In this document: in pieces, positions 39,897-52,173 of the stretch | How the letters are laid out: the number at the start of each line of letters is the position of its first letter | Position numbering within the stretch: the stretch's first letter is position 1 | DNA from: Vespa crabro | Taxonomy: Eukaryota; Arthropoda; Insecta; Hymenoptera; Vespidae | Assembly: GCF_910589235.1 (NCBI RefSeq) | Contig: NW_025813663.1 | Coordinates: 186,001-250,000, forward strand | Reading direction: 5' to 3' | Length of the DNA stretch: 64,000 bases | Translations under genes and position numbers: made by a program | Notes under the pieces: generated by a model | Database searches by the model: none | What the model was told of the DNA's origin: nothing | Seen by the model: the letters and a program-made list of their open reading frames with translations, nothing else

Positions 39897-42800
39897 TTCT
39901 GAATCGATTGGTAACATTTTTCTAACTGTGGCACAAGTATTATTAAAGATTTCACGATTTTATCTTCGCATATACCGAAATTCGCGTATGTCGATTACGT
40001 TTTTCGACAATTATCATATGAAAACGCGTATTTAAACATAGTAAAAACGTTATATTCTTGTTATATTCTTTATTCTGCATCGATAGAATATAAAATCATT
40101 GAAATTGAACGAGATTTCAAGTTTTCGTTTTTCGACGATACGCGTATATGAGCGAAAAATCGTATATACGATATGAAAGAATGTTAAAAACTTTGATTCC
40201 AATATAAAATAGATGTTTGATCTTATGAAATGCAATGTTCTGAATCGATTGGTAACATTTTTCTAACTGTGGCACAAGTATTATTAAAGATTTCACGATT
40301 TTATCTTCGCATATACCGAAATTCGCGTATGTCGATTACGTTTTTCGACAATTATCATATGAAAACGCGTATTTAAACATAGTAAAAACGTTATATTCTT
40401 GTTATATTCTTTATTCTGCATCGATAGAATATAAAATCATTGAAATTGAACGAGATTTCAAGTTTTCGTTTTTCGACGATACGCGTATATGAGCGAAAAA
40501 TCGTATATACGATATGAAAGAATGTTAAAAACTTTGATTCCAATATAAAATAGATGTTTGATCTTATGAAATGCAATGTTCTGAATCGATTGGTAACATT
40601 TTTCTAACTGTGGCACAAGTATTATTAAAGATTTCACGATTTTATCTTCGCATATACCGAAATTCGCGTATGTCGATTACGTTTTTCGACAATTATCATA
40701 TGAAAACGCGTATTTAAACATAGTAAAAACGTTATATTCTTGTTATATTCTTTATTCTGCATCGATAGAATATAAAATCATTGAAATTGAACGAGATTTC
40801 AAGTTTTCGTTTTTCGACGATACGCGTATATGAGCGAAAAATCGTATATACGATATGAAAGAATGTTAAAAACTTTGATTCCAATATAAAATAGATGTTT
40901 GATCTTATGAAATGCAATGTTCTGAATCGATTGGTAACATTTTTCTAACTGTGGCACAAGTATTATTAAAGATTTCACGATTTTATCTTCGCATATACCG
41001 AAATTGGCGTATGTCGATTACGTTTTTCGACAATTATCATATGAAAACGCGTATTTAAACATAGTAAAAACGTTATATTCTTGTTATATTCTTTATTCTG
41101 CATCGATAGAATATAAAATCATTGAAATTGAACGAGATTTCAAGTTTTCGTTTTTCGACGATACGCGTATATGAGCGAAAAATCGTATATACGATATGAA
41201 AGAATGTTAAAAACTTTGATTCCAATATAAAATAGATGTTTGATCTTATGAAATGCAATGTTCTGAATCGATTGGTAACATTTTTCTAACTGTGGCACAA
41301 GTATTATTAAAGATTTCACGATTTTATCTTCGCATATACCGAAATTCGCGTATGTCGATTACGTTTTTCGACAATTATCATATGAAAACGCGTATTTAAA
41401 CATAGTAAAAACGTTATACTCTTGTTATATTCTTTATTCTGCATCGATAGAATATAAAATCATTGAAATTGAACGAGATTTCAAGTTTTCGTTTTGCGAC
41501 GATACGCGTATATGAGCGAAAAATCTTATATACGATATGAAAGAATGTTAAAAACTTTGATTCCAATATAAAATAGATGTTTGATCTTATGAAATGCAAT
41601 GTTCTGAATCGATTGGTAACATTTTTCTAACTGTGGCACAAGTATTATTAAAGATTTCACGATTTTATCTTCGCATATACCGAAATTCGCGTATGTCGAT
41701 TACGTTTTTCGACAATTATCATATGAAAACGCGTATTTAAACATAGTAAAAACGTTATATTCTTGTTATATTCTTTATTCTGCATCGATAGAATATAAAA
41801 TCATTGAAATTGAACGAGATTTCAAGTTTTCGTTTTTCGACGATACGCGTATATGAGCGAAAAATCGTATATACGATATGAAAGAATGTTAAAAACTTTG
41901 ATTCCAATATAAAATAGATGTTTGATCTTATGAAATGCAATGTTCTGAATCGATTGGTAACATTTTTCTAACTGTGGCACAAGTATTATTAAAGATTTCA
42001 CGATTTTATCTTCGCATATACCGAAATTCGCGTATGTCGATTACGTTTTTCGACAATTATCATATGAAAACGCGTATTTAAACATAGTAAAAACGTTATA
42101 CTCTTGTTATATTCTTTATTCTGCATCGATAGAATATAAAATCATTGAAATTGAACGAGATTTCAAGTTTTCGTTTTTCGACGATACGAGTATATTAGCG
42201 AAAAATCGTATATACGATATGAAAGAATGTTAAAAACTTTGATTCCAATATAAAATAGATGTTTGATCTTATGAAATGCAATGTTCTGAATCGATTGGTA
42301 ACATTTTTCTAACTGTGGCACAAGTATTATTAAAGATTTCACGATTTTACCTTCGCATATACCGAAATTCGCGTATGTCGATTACGTTTTTCGACAATTA
42401 TCATATGAAAACGCGTATTTAAACATAGTAAAAACGTTATATTCGTGTTATATTCTTTATTCTGCATCGATAGAATATAAAATCATTGAAATTGAACGAG
42501 ATTTCAAGTTTTCGTTTTTCGACGATACGCGTATATGAGCGAAAAATCGTATATACGATATGAAAGAATGTTAAAAACTTTGATTCCAATATAAAGTAGA
42601 TGTTTGATCTTATGAAATGCAATGTTCTGAATCGATTGGTAACATTTTTCTAACTGTGGCACAAGTATTATTAAAGATTTCACGATTTTATCTTCGCATA
42701 TACCGAAATTCGCGTATGTCGATTACGTTTTTCGACAATTATCATATGAAAACGCGTATTTAAACATAGTAAAAACGTTTTATTCTTGTTATATTCTTTA

Positions 42801-43306
42801 TTCTGCATCGATAGAATATGAAATCATTGAAATTGAACGAGATTTCAAGTTTTCGTTTTTCGACGATACGCGTATATGAGCGAAAAATCGTATATACGAT
42901 ATGAAAGAATGTTAAAAACTTTGATTCCAATATAAAATAGATGTTTGATCTTATGAAATGCAATGTTCTGAATCGATTGGTAACATTTTTCTAACTGTGG
43001 CACAAGTATTATTAAAGATTTCACGATTTTATCTTCGCATATACCGAAATTCGAGTATGTCGATTACGTTTTTCGACAATTATCATATGAAAACGCGTAT
43101 TTAAACATAGTAAAAACGTTATATTCTTGTTATATTCTTTATGCTGCATCGATAGAATATAAAATCATTGAAATTGAACGAGATTTCAAGTTTTCGTTTT
43201 TCGACGATACGCGTATATGAGCGAAAAATCGTATATACGATATGAAAGAATGTTAAAAACTTTGAATCCAATATAAAATAGATGTTTGATCTTATGAAAT
43301 GCAATG
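39897..43306. repeat. Copies 118-127: mixed block
   Basis: Copies 118-121 are near-consensus (one AAATTGGCG in 121). Copy 122 has T159C+AATCTTATA and TTTTGCGACG. Copy 124 has T159C with two changes in the dyad (GATACGAGTATATTAG). Copy 125 has TTTTACCTTCG, ATTCGTG and ATAAAGTAG. Copy 126 has CGTTTTATTC and GAATATGAAATC. Copy 127 has TATGCTGC and TTCGAGTATG. The set of types resembles copies 22-32 but not in a clean order. Confidence 0.75.
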
Positions 43307-45693
43307 TTCTGAATCGATTGGTAACATTTTTCTAACTGTGGCACAAGTATTATTAAAGATTTCACGATTTTATCTTCGCATATACCGAAATTCGCGTATG
43401 TCGATTACGTTTTTCGACAATTATCATATGAAAACGCGTATTTAAACATAGTAAAAACGTTATATTCTTGTTATATTCTTTATTCTGCATCGATAGAATA
43501 TAAAATCACTGAAATTGAACGAGATTTCAAGTTTTCGTTTTTCGACGATACGCGTATATGACCGAAAAATCGTATATACGATATGAAAGAAAGTTAAAAA
43601 CTTTGATTCCAATATAAAATAGATGTTTGATCTTATGAAATGCAATGTTCTGAATCGATTGGTAACATTTTTCTAACTGTGGCACAAGTATTATTAAAGA
43701 TTTCACGATTTTATCTTCGCATATACCGAAATTCGCGTATGTCGATTACGTTTTTCGACAATTATCATATGAAAACGCGTATTTAAACATAGTAAAAACG
43801 TTATATTCTTGTTATATTCTTTATTCTGCATCGATAGAATATAAAATCATTGAAATTAAACGAGATTTCAAGTTTTCGTTTTTCGACGATACGCGTATAT
43901 GAGCGAAAAATCGTATATACGATATGAAAGAATGTTAAAAACTTTGATTCCAATATAAAATAGATGTTTGATCTTATGAAATGCAATGTTCTGAATCGAT
44001 TGGTAACATTTTTCTAACTGTGGCACAAGTATTATTAAAGATTTCACGATTTTATCTTCGCATATACCGAAATTCGCGTATGTCGATTACGTTTTTCGAC
44101 AATTATCATATGAAAACGCGTATTTAAACATAGTAAAAACGTTATATTCTTGTTATATTCTTTATTCTGCATCGATAGAATATAAAATCATTGAAATTGA
44201 ACGAGATTTCAAGTTTTCGTTTTTCGACGATACGCGTATATGAGCGAAAAATCGTATATACGATATGAAAGAATGTTAAAAACTTTGATTCCAATATAAA
44301 ATAGATGTTTGATCTTATGAAATGCAATGTTCTGAATCGATTGGTAACATTTTTCTAACTGTGGCACAAGTATTATTAAAGATTTCACGATTTTATCTTC
44401 GCATATACCGAAATTCGCGTATGTCGATTACGTTTTTCGACAATTATCATATGAAAACGCGTATTTAAACATAGTAAAAACGTTATATTCTTGTTATATT
44501 CTTTATTCTGCATCGATAGAATATAAAATCACTGAAATTGAACGAGATTTCAAGTTTTCGTTTTTCGACGATACGCGTATATGAGCGAAAAATCGTATAT
44601 ACGATTTGAAAGAAAGTTAAAAACTTTGATTCCAATATAAAATAGATGTTTGATCTTATGAAATGCAATGTTCTGAATCGATTGGTAACATTTTTCTTAC
44701 TGTGGCACAAGTATTATTAAAGATTTCACGATTTTATCTTCGCATATACCGAAATTCGCGTATGTCGATTACGTTTTTCGACAATTATCATATGAAAACG
44801 CGTATTTAAACATAGTAAAAACGTTATATTCTTGTTATATTCTTTATTCTGCATCGATAGAATATAAAATCATTGAAATTAAACGAGATTTCAAGTTTTC
44901 GTTTTTCGACGATACGCGTATATGAGCGAAAAATCGTATATACGATATGAAAGAATGTTAAAAACTTTGATTCCAATATAAAATAGATGTTTGATCTTAT
45001 GAAATGCAATGTTCTGAATCGATTGGTAACATTTTTCTAACTGTGGCACAAGTATTATTAAAGATTTCACGATTTTATCTTCGCAAATACCGAAATTCGC
45101 GTATGTCGATTACGTTTTTCGACAATTATCATATGAAAACGCGTATTTAAACATAGTAAAAACGTTATATTCTTGTTATATTCTTTATTCTGCATCGATA
45201 GAATATAAAGTCATTGAAATTGAACGAGATTTCAAGTTTTCGTTTTTCGGCAATACGGGTATATGAGCGAAAAATCGTATATACGATATGAAAGAATGTT
45301 AAAAACTTTGATTCCAATATAAAATAGATGTTTGATCTTATGAAATGCAATGTTCTGAATCGATTGGTAATATTTATCTAACTGTGGCACAAGTATTATT
45401 AAAGATTTCACGATTTTATCTTCGCATATACCGAAATTCGCGTATGTCGATTACGTTTTTCGACAATTATCATATGAAAACGCGTATTTAAACATAGTAA
45501 AAACGTTATATTCTTGTTATATTCTTTATTCTGCATCGATAGAATATAAAATCATTGAAATTGAACGAGATTTCAAGTTTTCGTTTTTCGACGATACGCG
45601 TATATGAGCGAAAAATCGTATATACGATATGAAAGAATGTTAAAAACTTTGATTCCAATATAAAATAGATGTTTGATCTTATGAAATGCAATG
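43307..45693. repeat. 7-mer HOR, late copy 1 (copies 128-134)
   Basis: Markers m1 to m7 occur in order: CACTG+GACCG+AAAG; ATTAAACG; no marker; CACTG+AAAG; ATTAAACG; GCAAATACC+TTCGGCAATACG; GTAATATTT. Copy 134 lacks the CGCGCATTT and ATCGATTG parts of m7. The block is colinear with 12617-15003 at an offset of exactly 30690 bp (90 monomers). Confidence 0.88.
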
Positions 45694-48081
45694 TTCTGAA
45701 TCGATTGGTAACATTTTTCTGACTGTGGCACAAGTATTATTAAAGATTTCACGATTTTATCTTCGCATATACCGAAATTCGCGTATGTCGATTACGTTTT
45801 TCGACAATTATCATATGAAAACGCGTATTTAAACATAGTAAAAACGTTATATTCTTGTTATATTCTTTATTCTGCATCGATAGAATATAAAATCACTGAA
45901 ATTGAACGAGATTTCAAGTTTTCGTTTTTCGACGATACGCGTATATGACCGAAAAATCGTATATACGATATGAAAGAAAGTTAAAAACTTTGATTCCAAT
46001 ATAAAATAGATGTTTGATCTTATGAAATGCAATGTTCTGAATCGATTGGTAACATTTTTCTAACTGTGGCACAAGTATTATTAAAGATTTCACGATTTTA
46101 TCTTCGCATATACCGAAATTCGCGTATGTCGATTACGTTTTTCGACAATTATCATATGAAAACGCGTATTTAAACATAGTAAAAACGTTATATTCTTGTT
46201 ATATTCTTTATTCTGCATCGATAGAATATAAAATCATTGAAATTAAACGAGATTTGAAGTTTTCGTTTTTCGACGATACGCGTATATGAGCGAAAAATCG
46301 TATATACGATATGAAAGAATGTTAAAAACTTTGATTCCAATATAAAATAGATATTTGATCTTATGAAATGCAATGTTCTGAATCGATTGGTAACATTTTT
46401 CTAACTGTGGCACAAGTATTATTAAAGATTTCACGATTTTATCTTCGCATATACCGAAATTCGCGTATGTCGATTACGTTTTTCGACAATTATCATATGA
46501 AAACGCGTATTTAAACATAGTAAAAACGTTATATTCTTGTTATATTCTTTATTCTGCATCGATAGAATATAAAATCATTGAAATTGAACGAGATTTCAAG
46601 TTTTCGTTTTTCGACGATACGCGTATATGAGCGAAAAATCGTATATACGATATGAAAGAATGTTAAAAACTTTGATTCCAATATAAAATAGATGTTTGAT
46701 CTTATGAAATGCAATGTTCTGAATCGATTGGTAACATTTTTCTAACTGTGGCACAAGTATTATTAAAGATTTCACGATTTTATCTTCGCATATACCGAAA
46801 TTCGCGTATGTCGATTACGTTTTTTCGACAATTATCATATGAAAACGCGTATTTAAACATAGTAAAAACGTTATATTCTTGTTATATTCTTTATTCTGCA
46901 TCGATAGAATATAAAATCACTGAAATTGAACGAGATTTCAAGTTTTCGTTTTTCGACGATACGCGTATATGACCGAAAAATCGTATATACGATATGAAAG
47001 AAAGTTAAAAACTTTGATTCCAATATAAAATAGATGTTTGATCTTATGAAATGCAATGTTCTGAATCGATTGGTAACATTTTTCTAACTGTGGCACAAGT
47101 ATTATTAAAGATTTCACGATTTTATCTTCGCATATACCGAAATTCGCGTATGTCGATTACGTTTTTCGACAATTATCATATGAAAACGCGTATTTAAACA
47201 TAGTAAAAACGTTATATTCTTGTTATATTCTTTATTCTGCATCGATAGAATATAAAATCATTGAAATTAAACGAGATTTCAAGTTTTCGTTTTTCGACGA
47301 TACGCGTATATGAGCGAAAAAACGTATATACGATATGAAAGAATGTTAAAAACTTTGATTCCAATATAAAATAGATGTTTGATCTTATGAAATGCTATGT
47401 TCTGAATCGATTGGTAACATTTTTCTAACTGTGGCACAAGTATTATTAAAGATTTCACGATTTTATCTTCGCAAATACCGAAATTCGCGTATGTCGATTA
47501 CGTTTTTCGACAATTATCATATGAAAACGCGTATTTAAACATAGTAAAAACGTTATATTCTTGTTATATTCTTTATTCTGCATCGATAGAATATAAAATC
47601 ATTGAAATTGAACGAGATTTCAAGTTTTCGTTTTTCGGCAATACGCGTATATGAGCGAAAAATCGTATATACGATATGAAAGAATGTTAAAAACTTTGAT
47701 TCCAATATAAAATAGATGTTTGATCTTATGAAATGCAATGTTCTGAATCGATTGGTAATATTTTTCTAACTGTGGCACAAGTATTATTAAAGATTTCACG
47801 ATTTTATCTTCGCATATACCGAAATTCGCGTATGTCGATTACGTTTTTCGACAATTATCATATGAAAACGCGCATTTAAACATAGTAAAAACGTTATATT
47901 CTTGTTATATTCTTTATTCTGCATCGATTGAATATAAAATCATTGAAATTGAACGAGATTTCAAGTTTTCGTTTTTCGACGATACGCGTATATGAGCGAA
48001 AAATCGTATATACGATATGAAAGAATGTTAAAAACTTTGATTCCAATATAAAATAGATGTTTGATCTTATGAAATGCAATG
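45694..48081. repeat. 7-mer HOR, late copy 2 (copies 135-141)
   Basis: The seven marker types repeat in the same order as in the preceding unit, with full m7 in copy 141. Copy 138 (m4) carries GACCG, unlike m4 elsewhere, and a T5 to T6 insertion, making the unit 2388 bp. Copy 135 starts with the CTGACTG variant, as do copies 45 and 150, each following an m7 monomer. Copies 136 and 139 have small private changes. Confidence 0.87.
46717..47058. repeat. Copy 138: 342-bp monomer with T5 to T6 insertion
   Basis: The T tract at 46820-46825 has six bases, the same change at the same monomer site as in copy 116. It brings the total register shift back to zero for the rest of the window. It opens the same accidental 87-codon plus-strand frame (46709-46972). 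Confidence 0.88.
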
Positions 48082-48422
48082 TTCTGAATCGATTGGTAAC
48101 ATTTTTCTAACTGTGGCACAAGTATTATTAAAGATTTCACGATTTTATCTTCGCATATACCGAAATTCGCGTATGTCGATTACGTTTTTCGACAATTATC
48201 ATATGAAAACGCGTATTTAAACATAGTAAAAACGTTATATTCTTGTTATATTCTTTATTCTGTATCGATAGAATATAAAATCATTGAAATTGAACGAGAT
48301 TTCAAGTTTTCGTTTTTCGACGATGCGCGTATATGAGCGAAAAATCGTATATACGATATGAAAGAATGATAAAAACTTTGATTCCAATATAAAATAGATG
48401 TTTGATCTTATGAAATGCAATG
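48082..48422. repeat. Copy 142: stray trimer-type monomer between 7-mer units
   Basis: Carries CTGTATCG and GAATGATAAAAAC, the hallmark of type a of the trimeric HOR, plus a private GATGCGCG. It sits between the second and third 7-mer units, showing mixing of the two HOR families. Confidence 0.75.
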
Positions 48423-50809
48423 TTCTGAATCGATTGGTAACATTTTTCTAACTGTGGCACAAGTATTATTAAAGATTTCACGATTTTATCTTCGCATATA
48501 CCGAAATTCGCGTATGTCGATTACGTTTTTCGACAATTATCATATGAAAACGCGTATTTAAACATAGTAAAAACGTTATATTCTTGTTATATTCTTTATT
48601 CTGCATCGATAGAATATAAAATCACTGAAATTGAACGAGATTTCAAGTTTTCGTTTTTCGACGATACGCGTATATGAGCGAAAAATCGTATATACGATAT
48701 GAAAGAAAGTTAAAAACTTTGATTCCAATATAAAATAGATGTTTGATCTTATGAAATGCAATGTTCTGAATCGATTGGTAACATTTTTCTAACTGTGGCA
48801 CAAGTATTATTAAAGATTTCACAATTTTATCTTCGCATATACCGAAATTCGCGTATGTCGATTACGTTTTTCGACAATTATCATATGAAAACGCGTATTT
48901 AAACATAGTAAAAACGTTATATTCTTGTTATATTCTTTATACTGCATCGATAGAATATAAAATCATTGAAATTGAACGAGATTTCAAGTTTTCGTTTTTC
49001 GACGATACGCGTATATGAGCGAAAAATCGTATATACGATATGAAAGAATGTTAAAAACTTTGATTCCAATATAAAATAGATGTTTGATCTTATGAAATGC
49101 AATGTTCTGAATCGATTGGTAACATTTTTCTAACTGTGGCACAAGTATTATTAAAGATTTCACGATTTTATCTTCGCATATACCGAAATTCGCGTATGTC
49201 GATTACGTTTTTCGACAATTATCATATGAAAACGCGTATTTAAACATAGTAAAAACGTTATATTCTTGTTATATTCTTTATTCTGCATCGATAGAATATA
49301 AAATCATTGAAATTGAACGAGATTTCAAGTTTTCGTTTTTCGACGATACGCGTATATGAGCGAAAAATCGTATATACGATATGAAAGAATGTTAAAAACT
49401 TTGATTCCAATATAAAATAGATGTTTGATCTTATGAAATGCAATGTTCTGAATCGATTGGTAACATTTTTCTAACTGTGGCACAAGTATTATTAAAGATT
49501 TCACGATTTTATCTTCGCATATACCGAAATTCGCGTATGTCGATTACGTTTTTCGACAATTATCATATGAAAACGCGTATTTAAACATAGTAAAAACGTT
49601 ATATTCTTGTTATATTCTTTATTCTGCATCGATAGAATATAAAATCATTGAAATTGAACGAGATTTCAAGTTTTCGTTTTTCGACGATACGCGTATATGA
49701 GCGAAAAATCGTATATACGATATGAAAGAAAGTTAAAAACTTTGATTCCAATATAAAATAGATGTTTGATCTTATGAAATGCAATGTTCTGAATCGATTG
49801 GTAACATTTTTCTAACTGTGGCACAAGTATTATTAAAGATTTCACGATTTTATCTTCGCATATACCGAAATTCGCGTATGTCGATTACGTTTTTCGACAA
49901 TTATCATATGAAAACGCGTATTTAAACATAGTAAAAACGTTATATTCTTGTTATATTCTTTATTCTGCATCGATAGAATATAAAATCATTGAAATTAAAC
50001 GAGATTTCAAGTTTTCGTTTTTCGACGATACGCGTATATGAGCGAAGAATCGTATATACGATATGAAAGAATGTTAAAAACTTTGATTCCAATATAAAAT
50101 AGATGTTTGATCTTATGAAATGCAATGTTCTGAATCGATTGGTAACATTTTTCTAACTGTGGCACAAGTATTATTAAAGATTTCACGATTTTATCTTCGC
50201 AAATACCGAAATTCGCGTATGTCGATTACGTTTTTCGACAATTATCATATGAAAACGCGTATTTAAACATAGTAAAAACGTTATATTCTTGTTATATTCT
50301 TTATTCTGCATCGATAGAATATAAAATCATTGAAATTGAACGAGATTTCAAGTTTTCGTTTTTCGGCAATACGCGTATATGAGCGAAAAATCGTATATAC
50401 GATATGAAAGAATGTTAAAAACTTTGATTCCAATATAAAATAGATGTTTGATCTTATGAAATGCAATGTTCTGAATCGATTGGTAATATTTTTCTAACTG
50501 TGGCACAAGTATTATTAAAGATTTCACGATTTTATCTTCGCATATACCGAAATTCGCGTATGTCGATTACGTTTTTCGACAATTATCATATGAAAACGCG
50601 CATTTAAACATAGTAAAAACGTTATATTCTTGTTATATTCTTTATTCTGCATCGATTGAATATAAAATCATTGAAATTGAACGAGATTTCAAGTTTTCGT
50701 TTTTCGACGATACGCGTATATGAGCGAAAAATCGTATATACGATATGAAAGAATGTTAAAAACTTTGATTCCAATATAAAATAGATGTTTGATCTTATGA
50801 AATGCAATG
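48423..50809. repeat. 7-mer HOR, degraded third copy (copies 143-149)
   Basis: Copy 143 has CACTG+AAAG; 144 has TATACTGC instead of m2; 145 no marker; 146 AAAG but normal CATTG; 147 ATTAAACG; 148 GCAAATACC+GGCAAT; 149 GTAATATTT+CGCGCATTT+ATCGATTG. Positions 4-7 follow the 7-mer order well while positions 1-2 are altered, consistent with partial replacement by other monomers. Confidence 0.7.
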
Positions 50810-51150
50810 TTCTGAATCGATTGGTAACATTTTTCTGACTGTGGCACAAGTATTATTAAAGATTTCACGATTTTATCTTCGCATATACCGAAATTCGCGT
50901 ATGTCGATTACGTTTTTCGACAATTATCATATGAAAACGCGCATTTAAACATAGTAAAAACGTTATATTCTTGTTATATTCTTTATTCTGCATCGATAGA
51001 ATATAAAATCATTGAAATTGAACGAGATTTCAAGTTTTCGTTTTTCGACGATACGCGTATATGAGCGAAAAATCGTATATACGATATGAAAGAATGTTAA
51101 AAACTTTGATTCCAATATAAAATAGATGTTTGATCTTATGAAATGCAATG
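50810..51150. repeat. Copy 150: linker monomer
   Basis: Carries CTGACTG at p28 and CGCGCATTT, both features linked to the m7/m1 junction of the 7-mer, but none of the m1 triple. It lies between the third 7-mer unit and a trimer copy. Confidence 0.7.
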
Positions 51151-52173
51151 TTCTGAATCGATTGGTAACATTTTTCTAACTGTGGCACAAGTATTATTAA
51201 AGATTTCACGATTTTATCTTCGCATATACCGAAATTCGCGTATGTCGATTACGTTTTTCGACAATTATCATATGAAAACGCGTATTTAAACATAGTAAAA
51301 ACGTTATATTCTTGTTATATTCTTTATTCTGTATCGATAGAATATAAAATCATTGAAATTGAACGAGATTTCAAGTTTTCGTTTTTCGACGATACGCGTA
51401 TATGAGCGAAAAATCGTATATACGATATGAAAGAATGATAAAAACTTTGATTCCAATATAAAATAGATGTTTGATCTTATGAAATGCAATGTTCTGAATC
51501 GATTGGTAACATTTTTCTAACTGTGGCACAAGTATTATTAAAGATTTCACGATTTTATCTTCGCATATACCGAAATTCGCGTATGTCGATTACGTTTTTC
51601 GACAATTATCATATGAAAACGCGTATTTAAACATAGTAAAAACGTTATATTCTTGTTATATTCTTCATTCTGCATCGATAGAATATAAAATCATTGAAAT
51701 TGAACGAGATTTCAAGTTTTCGTTTTTCGGCGATACGCGTATATGAGCGAAAAATCGTATATACGATATGAAAGAATGTTAAAAACTTTGATTCCAATAT
51801 AAAATAGATGTTTGATCTTATGAAATGCAATGTTCTGAATCGATTGGTAATATTTTTCTAACTGTGGCACAAGTATTATTAAAGATTTCACGATTTTATC
51901 TTCGCATATACCGAAATTCGCCTATGTCGATTACGTTTTTCGACAATTATCATATGAAAACGCGTATTTAAACATAGTAAAAACGTTATATTCTTGTTAT
52001 ATTCTTTATTCTGCATCGATAGAATATAAAATCATTGAAATTGAACGAGATTTCAAGTTTTCGTTTTTCGACGATACGCGTATATGAGCGAAAAATCGTA
52101 TATACGATATGAAAGAATGTTAAAAACTTTGATTCCAATATAAAATAGATGTTTGATCTTATGAAATGCAATG
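51151..52173. repeat. Single trimeric HOR copy (copies 151-153)
   Basis: Copy 151 has CTGTATCG and GATAAAAAC, 152 has TTCGGCGATACG, and 153 has GTAATATTT: types a, b and c of the trimer at 16709-19777 in the same order. Copy 151 keeps ACTTTG where the early type a has ACATTG. Copy 152 has CTTCATTC and copy 153 has CGCCTATG. Confidence 0.8.
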
